Shown here: positions 1 through 7,233 of the stretch, one piece after another
Position numbering within the stretch: position 1 is the stretch's first letter
Layout of the letters: every line of letters begins with the position of its first letter
Source: an uncultured Prevotellaceae bacterium
GTDB lineage: Bacteria > Bacteroidota > Bacteroidia > Bacteroidales > Bacteroidaceae
Assembly (NCBI GenBank): GCA_902783165.1
Contig: CACZPU010000136.1
Location: 1 to 41,190, forward strand
Direction: 5' to 3'
Length of the DNA stretch: 41,190 bases
Translations under genes and position numbers: made by a program
The notes under the pieces: generated by a model
What the model saw: the letters and a program-made list of their open reading frames with translations, nothing else
What the model was told of the DNA's origin: nothing
Database searches by the model: none

Positions 1-93
1 CAGACCCGCGTTATAATCATTACATTGTTCTGCATCGTGTTTATGATTGCTTCGTTGGCGAACATAAAAAAGAAAACTTTGCCGAAGGCATAG
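1..93 (+). CDS. C-terminal end of an upstream membrane protein (partial)
   Basis: Frame 1 is open from the first base to a TAG stop at 91-93, giving about 30 residues. They are strongly hydrophobic (a run such as VIIITLFCIVFMIASLA) and end in a short basic tail, IKKKTLPKA. This looks like a last transmembrane helix with a positively charged end. The start lies outside the window, so the family cannot be named. A chance open frame of this length is possible, but one helix followed by a lysine-rich tail at a gene end is typical of a polytopic inner-membrane protein. Confidence 0.45.
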   Translation, partial: QTRVIIITLFCIVFMIASLANIKKKTLPKA

Positions 94-147
94 GAAAGTC
101 GTGCCGCATTAAAAAACTAAAAAATACAAATATAACATCAAAGTAAA

Positions 148-172
148 TTGTCGCTTGGTTAAGCGCTATTAT
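148..172. terminator. Weak hairpin downstream of the partial membrane gene
   Basis: CGCTT (152-156) and AAGCG (161-165) form a 5-bp stem with a GGTT loop, followed on the plus strand by CTATTATTTTAG. It lies between the end of the partial plus-strand gene and the end of the minus-strand hypothetical gene and could serve either. The stem is short and the T-run interrupted, so this is a weak call. Confidence 0.3.
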
Positions 173-197
173 TTTAGTGGCGAATAAAGGTGATGTT

Positions 198-575
198 TTA
201 TGTACAAGTTTTGCAGGAAAATGGAATGGTTGAATATAAATCCTTATTGACATACCAAACTTCTTCTGGAATATAAATATCAGCATTATACAACTCTTTG
301 ATTATTCCTTCTCCATATTTATTACGGGCAAACTTTTCTAGACTTGTTTTTACCTTGGGATAGATGTTTGGACAATGCTTCTTTATAAAATACTCTTCAT
401 CTGCATCAGAATGACGGTTTATCCATTCTTCTGTTTGCATCCATGTTCTTTGGGCGTTGCAGAGTTCATCAAATTCTTCACCTGTTAATAACACAGGGAA
501 TTCTTCATACCAATCTTCATAATAAGTTTCCAAGTGTATTAAATCAACATGAAACATATATTCTTTTGCTTTCAT
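198..575 (-). CDS. Hypothetical protein, 125 aa
   Basis: I do not recognise a family. The protein is soluble-looking, with no signal peptide or membrane segment. It is acidic and rich in aromatic residues (YYEDWYEEF near the N-terminus, several W and Y later). It carries two cysteines in a C-terminal CKTC motif that might bind metal or form a disulfide. The ATG at 573-575 is the natural start. A good consensus promoter lies about 110 bases upstream on the same strand (693-723), which supports expression. The gene stands alone in an AT-rich, otherwise non-coding stretch between two membrane-protein genes, so it may be a species-specific accessory gene. No function can be assigned from sequence. 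Confidence 0.65.
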   Translation of the reverse strand: MKAKEYMFHVDLIHLETYYEDWYEEFPVLLTGEEFDELCNAQRTWMQTEEWINRHSDADEEYFIKKHCPNIYPKVKTSLEKFARNKYGEGIIKELYNADIYIPEEVWYVNKDLYSTIPFSCKTCT

Positions 576-692
576 ACTTCTTCTATCTGATAAGTTAATA
601 ATTTAGGTGTTAATTTGGCGTCTGTCTATCGTCAGGTTCGAATGGGAGTTTTCTAAAGCAACTGAAAAATACATAATCTAATATTTTTACTG

Positions 693-723
693 CAAAGATA
701 ACACAATTCTTTTTTACTGCAAA
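693..723 (-). promoter_or_regulatory. Consensus promoter for the 125-aa hypothetical gene
   Basis: On the minus strand TTTG (720-723) is followed after 19 bases by TATCTTTG (693-700). This is an exact match to the Bacteroidetes -33/-7 pattern TTTG-N19..21-TAnnTTTG. The expected transcript start is near 686, giving a leader of about 110 bases. Both elements sit at the edge of a 13-bp direct repeat (684-696 and 711-723). Confidence 0.55.
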
Positions 724-873
724 ACAAAAAGAAGATGTAAGCCTTGCAAAAGAAAAGAACACACGCCTATTCAAAGAATCTATAGAAATAAGAAAGATTT
801 GCCAAGCGAGAACAACTCTGAAGAAATCGTTCAAAAAAATGATGGAACAGAATAGAAGATAAATATTTTTTTG

Positions 874-881
874 TATTTTTG
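874..881 (+). promoter_or_regulatory. -7 element for the DUF308 gene
   Basis: TATTTTTG at 874-881 matches the TAnnTTTG -7 consensus. It predicts a transcript start near 888, about 27 bases before the ATG at 915. It excludes a TTG start at 879, which lies inside the element. No convincing -33 TTTG is seen at the right spacing. Confidence 0.5.
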
Positions 882-914
882 CATCATCATAAACAACTAT
901 CTACAATTCAGAAA

Positions 915-1619
915 ATGAGAAGCATACTTCAGAGTTCGATATTCCGTGCCATTTGCGCTTGTATCGTGGGCTATTTATTGGTAATGTATCGCACAGAGAT
1001 GGTTCAATGGCTGACCATGGCCATTGGGGGATTGTTCTTTGTTTCGGGACTCATCTCTGTCATTGTATATTACGTGGAGAAGCGAAAAGCAGAACGCTTG
1101 AGCGAACAACTGTCGACAATGGCAGAACTGCGTGACGGTGCTGATGCTCCTGAAGAAAAAAGTGCTATTACACGTGCCGTGAGGCCATCGTTCCCGTTGG
1201 TTGGCTTAGGCAGTATGATTCTTGGTGTTATTCTGGCTTTGATGCCGGCAACCTTTGTCACTGGAGTGATGTATATATTGGCAGCCATCCTCATCTTAGG
1301 AGCCATCAACCAATATTATAATCTGGCGAGCATTGTGAAGATTTCGCGAGTGCCATTCATTTTCTGGTTGTTCCCGACGATTATCCTTGGTGTTGGCATC
1401 TTTATGATAGTGAAGCCTATGGAGATGTCTGCATTGCCTTTCCGTATTCTCGGTTGGTGTCTCGTATTCTATGGTGTGGTGGAATGTATCAATGGCATCA
1501 AGATTTACAAGGTAAAAAAACAATACGAGAACACACAAAGGCAACTCGAAAACGTCTCTTCTCCTAATTCCAAGGAAGAAATACGGGATGCAGAAATCGT
1601 AGAGGATGGGGTGAATTAA
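915..1619 (+). CDS. DUF308-type integral membrane protein, 234 aa
   Basis: The protein has two hydrophobic segments near the N-terminus (about residues 8-28 and 34-55). A charged loop follows (KRKAERLSEQL to about 95), then four more hydrophobic segments between about 98 and 205, and a charged cytoplasmic tail. Pairs of short helices with repeated small-residue G patterns (GLGSMILGVILALMP) fit the DUF308/HdeD-like family, whose E. coli member HdeD is linked to acid resistance. The function in Bacteroidetes is unknown. I use the ATG at 915 rather than an in-frame TTG at 879, because the TTG overlaps the -7 promoter element. The gene is monocistronic and converges on plsC through a shared terminator. 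Confidence 0.8.
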   Translation: MRSILQSSIFRAICACIVGYLLVMYRTEMVQWLTMAIGGLFFVSGLISVIVYYVEKRKAERLSEQLSTMAELRDGADAPEEKSAITRAVRPSFPLVGLGSMILGVILALMPATFVTGVMYILAAILILGAINQYYNLASIVKISRVPFIFWLFPTIILGVGIFMIVKPMEMSALPFRILGWCLVFYGVVECINGIKIYKVKKQYENTQRQLENVSSPNSKEEIRDAEIVEDGVN

Positions 1620-1638
1620 TCAGAAGAAACAAATTACT

Positions 1639-1682
1639 AAAAAGAATCCGTGTAGCTTTTGTTGTTACACGGATTTCTTTTT
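1639..1682. terminator. Bidirectional terminator between DUF308 gene and plsC
   Basis: A 10-bp perfect stem (1645-1654 with 1666-1675) and an 11-base loop are flanked by A-rich sequence on the left and TCTTTTTT on the right. It can therefore end transcripts from either side. It sits between two converging genes. Confidence 0.8.
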
Positions 1683-1710
1683 ATGTTCGTTTTGAAAAAA
1701 CTGAAAAGCT

Positions 1711-2469
1711 TTATTGGTCGGGGTTCTCTACGAATCCCTGATATTCGGGAACCAAGGCAGACATGATAGTGCTGTAGCTGCTATCCATCATTCGCTTGAT
1801 TTCCTCTGCACCTTGTCCTTGCGGATGAATTGGTTTGTGAATGGTCAGGCTTAAAGGATGCCATGTAACAAAAGCCAAGCCTTTCATACGAGGCAGTATA
1901 TCGAAAGAACCATTGATGGTCAGTGGCACTACAGGCAGCTGCAGCTCATCGGCAAGCATGAAAGCCCCACGGCGGAAAGCCCCCATGTGTCCAGTGAAAG
2001 TGCGAGCGCCCTCAGGGAACACTGTCACACTGATTCCATTACGCAAAATGCTTCTTGCATCATCGTATGTTTTCTTCACCTTACTGGCTCCACGTTTATC
2101 AACAAAAATCTGATGTGACTTCGCACAAGCATAGCCAACAAAGGGTATCTTGCGCAACGACTGCTTCATCATCCACTTGAAATTGCGACAAAGATGACCG
2201 TAAATCAGGAATATGTCGAAAGCACCCTGATGGTTGCTGACAAAGACATACGACTGCCCTGGGGCAAGATTCTCTCTACCGTTAACCTTCACTGGTATCA
2301 GAAGGACCTTCAGGATGGCCCAAGCCCACCAATGGCCAGGGTAATAGCCAGCCCAATGGCCACAACCTATCCACGTTCCAATCACCACGGTGACCGAAGT
2401 AAGTATTGTCAGCACAATGATGATAGGTGCTGCTATACATAACTGATATAATCGGTAGAGATATTTCAT
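1711..2469 (-). CDS. plsC: 1-acyl-sn-glycerol-3-phosphate acyltransferase (PlsC), 252 aa
   Basis: PlsC transfers an acyl chain to the sn-2 position of lysophosphatidate to make phosphatidate, at the inner membrane. The sequence has an N-terminal membrane segment (about 8-30). The catalytic HX4D motif is NHQGAFD. A FPEGART block binds the glycerol-phosphate, GAFRRGAFMLA follows, and the last block is VVPLTINGS. These are the blocks of the LPLAT/PlsC superfamily in the right order, and the length is normal. It lies 82 bases downstream of the glycosyltransferase gene on the same strand with no visible promoter between, so the two are probably cotranscribed. Related lysophospholipid or ornithine-lipid O-acyltransferases cannot be excluded from motifs alone. 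Confidence 0.9.
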   Translation of the reverse strand: MKYLYRLYQLCIAAPIIIVLTILTSVTVVIGTWIGCGHWAGYYPGHWWAWAILKVLLIPVKVNGRENLAPGQSYVFVSNHQGAFDIFLIYGHLCRNFKWMMKQSLRKIPFVGYACAKSHQIFVDKRGASKVKKTYDDARSILRNGISVTVFPEGARTFTGHMGAFRRGAFMLADELQLPVVPLTINGSFDILPRMKGLAFVTWHPLSLTIHKPIHPQGQGAEEIKRMMDSSYSTIMSALVPEYQGFVENPDQ

Positions 2470-2551
2470 CCTATATTAAGAAGAAAGTTGTCACGAACTG
2501 ATTGCTCACTATTTCTTGCTATCTTATAAAGAACACGGCAAAGGGAAAGAC

Positions 2552-3301
2552 TTAGTCCTTAATGGCAGGATACTTGCGGAAAAAACCATCCCAACGCAAG
2601 CGCATAACACCAAAGAAGGCCTCGCCAAAGATACCGCCGCTCATCTTAGACACCCCTTCACGACGATTGACAAAGACCACTGGCACTTCCTTTATCTTAA
2701 ATCCTATCTTATAGGCTGTAAATTTCATCTCAATCTGGAAGCCATAGCCTTTGAAACGAATCTTATCGAGTTCGATGGTGTTCAGCACACGACGCTTATA
2801 GCATTTGAAACCGGCTGTGGTGTCGTGTACCTTGAAGCCTGTCACCAATCTTACATACTTGGAAGCAAAATAGCTCATCAGCACTCTGCCAATGGGCCAG
2901 TTTACAACATTCACACCTGAAATATAGCGCGAACCTATAGCCAAGTCGTAACCTTCATCATGGCAGGCGGCATATAGCCGTGGCAAGTCGTTAGGATCGT
3001 GACTGAAATCGGCGTCCATCTCAAAAATATACTCATAATCATGTGCCAAAGCCCACTTAAAGCCTGCGATGTAAGCGGTTCCCAAGCCAAGCTTTCCGCT
3101 GCGTTCCATGATAAAGAGTCTGTCAGCAAACTCGTCGACCATCAGGCGTTTAACAATCGCTGCTGTTCCGTCGGGAGAGCCATCGTCGATTACTAATATA
3201 TGGAAACATTTTTCAAGACCAAACACAGCCCTGATGATTTTCTCAATGTTTTCCTTCTCATTATAAGTCGGAATAATAACGATACAGTCACTTGTATTCA
3301 T
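2552..3301 (-). CDS. Polyprenol-phosphate mannosyltransferase-like GT2 glycosyltransferase, 249 aa
   Basis: This is a family 2 glycosyltransferase of the DPM1 type, expected to move mannose or a related sugar from a nucleotide sugar to polyprenyl phosphate on the cytoplasmic membrane face. Visible features are the IIPTYNEKENI N-terminus, the nucleotide-binding VIDDGSPDGT, the metal-binding FEMDADFSHDP, and the GSRYISG and TAGFKCYKR blocks characteristic of dolichol-phosphate mannose synthases. No C-terminal membrane domain is present, so it is the short catalytic form. Start is the ATG at 3299-3301, with a -7 element 24 bases upstream. It is the first gene of a likely two-gene operon with plsC. 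The product may feed protein or surface-glycan glycosylation; the sugar is not determined by sequence. Confidence 0.88.
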   Translation of the reverse strand: MNTSDCIVIIPTYNEKENIEKIIRAVFGLEKCFHILVIDDGSPDGTAAIVKRLMVDEFADRLFIMERSGKLGLGTAYIAGFKWALAHDYEYIFEMDADFSHDPNDLPRLYAACHDEGYDLAIGSRYISGVNVVNWPIGRVLMSYFASKYVRLVTGFKVHDTTAGFKCYKRRVLNTIELDKIRFKGYGFQIEMKFTAYKIGFKIKEVPVVFVNRREGVSKMSGGIFGEAFFGVMRLRWDGFFRKYPAIKD

Positions 3302-3324
3302 AGATATGATTGGGTTTTATGTTG

Positions 3325-3383
3325 CAAAGATAGCAAAAAAATAATTACTCATGCGAGAATGTCGCGGAAAAATTGTAATTTTG
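3325..3383. promoter_or_regulatory. Divergent promoter region between the GT2 gene and mfd
   Basis: On the minus strand TATCTTTG (3325-3332) matches the -7 consensus for the glycosyltransferase gene. On the plus strand TAATTTTG (3376-3383) matches it for mfd. The two -7 elements are 43 bases apart, back to back. Clear -33 TTTG elements are not visible for either. Confidence 0.55.
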
Positions 3384-3395
3384 TCGAACTTTAAG

Positions 3396-6300
3396 ATGAA
3401 AGTACAAGATTTAATCAGTTTGTATGCCCACTCGCCGCAATCGGCGGCTTTGGCAAAGGCTTTGGAAGACACTCGTATCAAATACGTCTCCCTTCAGGGG
3501 TTGTCTGCATCTGCCCCAGCAGTGTTGTTTGCATCTGTTGTCCATCGCATGCAGAAAGACGGATGCCGCAAGAACGGCACACTATTGTTTGTATTACCAG
3601 ATGCAGATGAAGCAGGCTATTTCTACCACGACTTGACGCAGATGTTGGGCAGTGAAGAAGTGTTGTTCTTTCCCTCTTCGTTCAGAAGACAAGTGAAATA
3701 CGGACAACGTGATGCAGCAAGCGAGATACTACGGACAGAAGTATTGGCAAGGCTCAGCAGCATGGAGCTGCAAGAGCGGCCAATGCAACAGGCAGCAGAA
3801 GCCAAGCCTTCCTCTATGCTTATTGTCACCCATCCCGAGGCACTTGCCGAATTGGTGGTTTCAAAAAAGCAGTTGAACGAACGTAGCATCATATTGAATG
3901 TGGGCGACGAAACTGATGTGGTAGAGTTGGAACGCCGAATGCGCGAGTTCGGATTCGTTGAGGTGGACTATGTATACGAACCTGGGCAGTTTGCCTTGCG
4001 CGGTAGCATACTTGACGTTTATTCCTTCAGCAGCGAATTCCCTTTCAGAATAGATTTCTTCGGAGATGAGATAGACACCATCCGCACATTCGAAGTAGAG
4101 AGCCAATTGTCTAAAGACCGAAGACAGACAGCTGAGATTGTACCAGAGCTCACTGGAACGGCTAACGAGAAAATTCCATTCTTAAAATTCCTTCCGGCCA
4201 ATACCATCATAGCTGCAAAAGATTTCCTTTTTGTACGCGACATTATAGACAGAATATACAATGAAGGTTTCTCATCGCAAGCCATTACCGAACGCTTAGA
4301 AGGTGTTCCCGAAATGGAGAGGCAGATGCTCTTGGAGCAGATGCGTGCAGAAAACATGTTGACCACTGCAGCACAGTACGAAGAAGACTCAGCACCCTTC
4401 AGAAAAATAGAATTTGGAAGCAGGCCCAGCTCAACTGCCGATGCTGTGATTAAATGCGAAATAGTGCCCCAGCCTTTGTTCCATAAGAACTTCGAGTTGC
4501 TGACAACAACATTCAAGGACTATTTGCAAAAGGGCTACCACCTCTATATTCTGGCTGACAGCCAAAAACAGCAGGAACGACTGAAAGACATTTTCGACGA
4601 GCGAGGAGGTGTTGAGTTCACTCCTGTTGACCACACCATACACGAAGGATTTGTGAACAACGCATTGAAACTATGCTTCTTTACGGACCATCAGATTTTC
4701 GACCGTTTCCACAAATACAATCTGCGAAGCGATGCCGCACGCACCGGCAAAGTGGCTCTCACGCTGAAAGAGCTTCAGGAGATGGAACCTGGCGACTTCA
4801 TCGTCCATGTGGATTTGGGTATCGGACGGTTTGCTGGACTGATGAGAGTGCCCATCCCACCCTCTCCCACATCAGGCAAATCGAATCAAAGTGCATATCA
4901 AGAAGTCATCCGTATCATTTATGCAAACAATGACAAGGTGGACGTAAGCATTCACTCATTGTATAAAATCAGCAAATACAAGCGGAAAGACAGTGAGACA
5001 CCACCACGCCTCTCCACATTAGGCACAGGCGCTTGGGAGCGAATGAAGGAACGCACCAAGAAGAAAATCAAGGACATTGCTCGCGACCTCATCAAACTCT
5101 ATGCCGCCCGCCGTCACGAAAAAGGCTTTGCCTTCAGTGCCGACTCTTATTTGCAGCAAGAATTGGAAGCTGGATTCCTTTACGAAGACACACCCGACCA
5201 ACTCAAAGCAACCAACGAAGTGAAAGCCGACATGGAGAGCCAACGACCCATGGACAGATTGGTTTGTGGAGATGTAGGATTCGGAAAGACTGAAGTGGCC
5301 GTACGTGCTGCATTCAAGGCTGCCTGCGACTCCAAGCAAGTGGCCGTACTTGTACCAACCACCGTTCTCGCCTATCAGCATTATCAGACTTTCTCTACTC
5401 GTCTGAAAGACATGCCTGTGCATGTAGATTATCTATCGAGGGCACGCAGCGCGAAAAAGACAAAAGAAATACTTTCCGACCTTGAGGCAGGAAAGATAGA
5501 CATTATTATTGGAACACACAAACTGATTGGAAAAGCTGTGAAGTTCCGAGATTTAGGATTGCTTATCATCGATGAGGAGCAGAAATTCGGAGTTGCAGTA
5601 AAAGAAAAGTTGCGTAAGATGAAAGTTAATGTGGACACACTAACCATGAGCGCAACTCCTATTCCGCGAACACTACAGTTCTCCCTTATGGGGGCACGTG
5701 ACATGAGTATCATTCAGACACCGCCACCCAACCGCTATCCCATTCATACAGAGATACACACCTTCAACGGGGAACTCATTGGTGAGGCCATCAACTTTGA
5801 GATGAGCCGCAACGGACAAGTGTTTTTTGTAAACGACCGCATATCGAATCTTCCAGAGATACAAAAGACCATAGAAAAGTATGTGCCAGGCGTCAGAGTG
5901 GCTATCGGAAATGGACAGATGAAACCCGAAGAACTGGAAAAAATCATCATGGGATTCATCAATTACGACTACGACGTGTTACTCTCGACAACTATCGTTG
6001 AAAACGGTATTGACATTCCAAATGCCAACACCATCATTATCAATGACGCACACCATTTCGGATTAAGCGACCTCCACCAAATGAGAGGCAGAGTGGGACG
6101 TAGCAACAAGAAGGCGTTCTGCTATCTGTTGGCCCCCCCCATGGCAAACCTCACACAGGAAGCACGACGGAGATTGGAGGCTTTGGAAACATTCTCTGAA
6201 CTGGGTAGCGGATTCAACCTGTCGATGCAAGATCTCGACATTCGAGGAGCAGGCAATCTGTTGGGTGCTGAACAGAGTGGATTTATGGAGGATTTGGGCT

Positions 6301-6905
6301 ATGAAACCTACCAAAAGATTCTCTCACAAGCTGTCACAGAACTGAAGAACGATGAGTTCTCCGACCTTTTCTCTTCTGAAGAGAAAACCGAAGAAAAACC
6401 ATCGGCTGACACGCAACAACTCATCGACTCCACACAATTTGTCGATGACTGTACCATTGAAAGTGACTTGGAAATGTACTTTCCTGAGTTATATGTGCCT
6501 AGTAGCAGTGAAAGGATGTTACTATATCGCGAACTTGAAAACATTAAGAACGATAATGATTTGGAAAAATATATGGCTCGTTTGCGAGACCGATTTGGGG
6601 AGATACCCAACGAAGGGCTCGAACTGTTGCAAGTGGTACCGTTAAGAAGACTTGGCAAACAACTGGGTTGCGAGAAAATCACACTCAAGAAAGGACAACT
6701 CATGCTCTATTTTGTCAGCAATTCAAACAGTCCATACTACCAAAGCACAGTTTTTGACCACCTACTCGACTATGTCGCAACACATGCACGCCGATGCAAC
6801 CTGCGGGAAACCAATGGCAAACGCTCACTGGTCATCAAACAAGTAGAGTCGGTGAAGAACGCTGTAGAAATATTGAGAGCCATCATCAAGGTAGACAAGT
6901 GTTAG
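3396..6905 (+). CDS. mfd: Transcription-repair coupling factor Mfd, 1169 aa
   Basis: Mfd is a DNA translocase that removes RNA polymerase stalled at lesions and recruits UvrA for nucleotide excision repair. The order of domains is clear. A UvrB-like N-terminal half has SLQGLSASAP and LRGSILDVYSF. A CarD-like polymerase-interaction domain follows at about 462-530 (GDFIVHVDLGIGRFAGL). The RecG-like helicase has Walker A GDVGFGKTE at about 625, DEEQ at about 726 and MSATPIPRTL. Later blocks are QMRGRVGRS, then DIRGAGNLLG and a C-terminal TRCF domain. The length is normal. I chose ATG 3396 because the -7 element at 3376-3383 lies downstream of an in-frame ATG at 3351. This leaves a leader of only about 6 bases. 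A run of eight C lies in frame at 6133-6140. Confidence 0.97.
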   Translation: MKVQDLISLYAHSPQSAALAKALEDTRIKYVSLQGLSASAPAVLFASVVHRMQKDGCRKNGTLLFVLPDADEAGYFYHDLTQMLGSEEVLFFPSSFRRQVKYGQRDAASEILRTEVLARLSSMELQERPMQQAAEAKPSSMLIVTHPEALAELVVSKKQLNERSIILNVGDETDVVELERRMREFGFVEVDYVYEPGQFALRGSILDVYSFSSEFPFRIDFFGDEIDTIRTFEVESQLSKDRRQTAEIVPELTGTANEKIPFLKFLPANTIIAAKDFLFVRDIIDRIYNEGFSSQAITERLEGVPEMERQMLLEQMRAENMLTTAAQYEEDSAPFRKIEFGSRPSSTADAVIKCEIVPQPLFHKNFELLTTTFKDYLQKGYHLYILADSQKQQERLKDIFDERGGVEFTPVDHTIHEGFVNNALKLCFFTDHQIFDRFHKYNLRSDAARTGKVALTLKELQEMEPGDFIVHVDLGIGRFAGLMRVPIPPSPTSGKSNQSAYQEVIRIIYANNDKVDVSIHSLYKISKYKRKDSETPPRLSTLGTGAWERMKERTKKKIKDIARDLIKLYAARRHEKGFAFSADSYLQQELEAGFLYEDTPDQLKATNEVKADMESQRPMDRLVCGDVGFGKTEVAVRAAFKAACDSKQVAVLVPTTVLAYQHYQTFSTRLKDMPVHVDYLSRARSAKKTKEILSDLEAGKIDIIIGTHKLIGKAVKFRDLGLLIIDEEQKFGVAVKEKLRKMKVNVDTLTMSATPIPRTLQFSLMGARDMSIIQTPPPNRYPIHTEIHTFNGELIGEAINFEMSRNGQVFFVNDRISNLPEIQKTIEKYVPGVRVAIGNGQMKPEELEKIIMGFINYDYDVLLSTTIVENGIDIPNANTIIINDAHHFGLSDLHQMRGRVGRSNKKAFCYLLAPPMANLTQEARRRLEALETFSELGSGFNLSMQDLDIRGAGNLLGAEQSGFMEDLGYETYQKILSQAVTELKNDEFSDLFSSEEKTEEKPSADTQQLIDSTQFVDDCTIESDLEMYFPELYVPSSSERMLLYRELENIKNDNDLEKYMARLRDRFGEIPNEGLELLQVVPLRRLGKQLGCEKITLKKGQLMLYFVSNSNSPYYQSTVFDHLLDYVATHARRCNLRETNGKRSLVIKQVESVKNAVEILRAIIKVDKC

Positions 6906-7118
6906 GGCGAGTCAACTTCGCATATATTTTCAATGAAATAGCACCACCTTCACAGTATGGATATCCTGTCTGCAAATATAGAACTTTATATAGACAACAG
7001 GCTAAACATGTGATTAAATATTGTAAGAAAAAGTGCTATTATGGGTTCGCGATGCTGAAAAATTATCCCTCTACACAGAAACAATGGCATTAGCCACTTA
7101 GATTCTTGTACCTTTTGC
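6906..7118. other. Intergenic spacer after mfd
   Basis: There is no convincing gene here; open frames that enter it are out-of-frame extensions of mfd. An imperfect pairing CCTGTCT...AGACA-ACAGG around 6966-7003 lacks a T-run, so I do not call it a terminator. Confidence 0.5.
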
Positions 7119-7148
7119 TTTGATAATAAAGAAAAAAAACTATCTTTG
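7119..7148 (+). promoter_or_regulatory. Promoter of the secreted C1 peptidase gene
   Basis: TTTG (7119-7122) is followed 18 bases later by TATCTTTG (7141-7148). This is a near-ideal Bacteroidetes promoter. The predicted start near 7155 leaves a leader of about 78 bases before the ATG at 7234. Confidence 0.65.
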
Positions 7149-7233
7149 CAAAGGAATGAAAAAAACCAGTAATTGATTCATCCTGCTTAAAGGGTGCCAA
7201 ACATAAGAATATGTCTAACTAAAAAATAACAAA

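Larger units (their letters stand above)
576..914. other. AT-rich intergenic region with two diverging promoters
   Basis: This is the gap between the hypothetical gene and the DUF308 gene. It holds the minus-strand promoter at 693-723, a 13-bp direct repeat, and the plus-strand -7 element at 874-881. A 74-codon minus-strand open frame at 610-834 has Phe-rich, low-complexity content and contains the minus-strand promoter, so I do not consider it a gene. Confidence 0.6.

Noticed and set aside
152-172. Possible attachment site or integration scar near the orphan gene
   Set aside because: There is no tRNA, integrase or flanking direct repeat to support it; only a small hairpin is visible.
41-286. 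81-codon minus-strand open frame at the left edge
   Set aside because: It overlaps the end of the 125-aa gene and the membrane-protein tail, and its Phe/Ile-rich content looks like translated AT-rich spacer.
633-655. GGTTCGAAT, suggestive of a tRNA T-loop
   Set aside because: The flanking bases do not form a T-stem, and no D- or anticodon arm lies upstream.
610-834. 74-codon minus-strand open frame
   Set aside because: It contains the consensus promoter of the 125-aa gene and reads as Phe-rich low-complexity sequence.
879-914. TTG start giving an N-terminal MHHHKQ extension to the DUF308 protein
   Set aside because: The TTG lies inside the -7 promoter element, so it would not be in the transcript.
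6966-7003. Imperfect hairpin downstream of mfd
   Set aside because: It is interrupted by a three-base bulge and has no T-run, so it does not qualify as a terminator.
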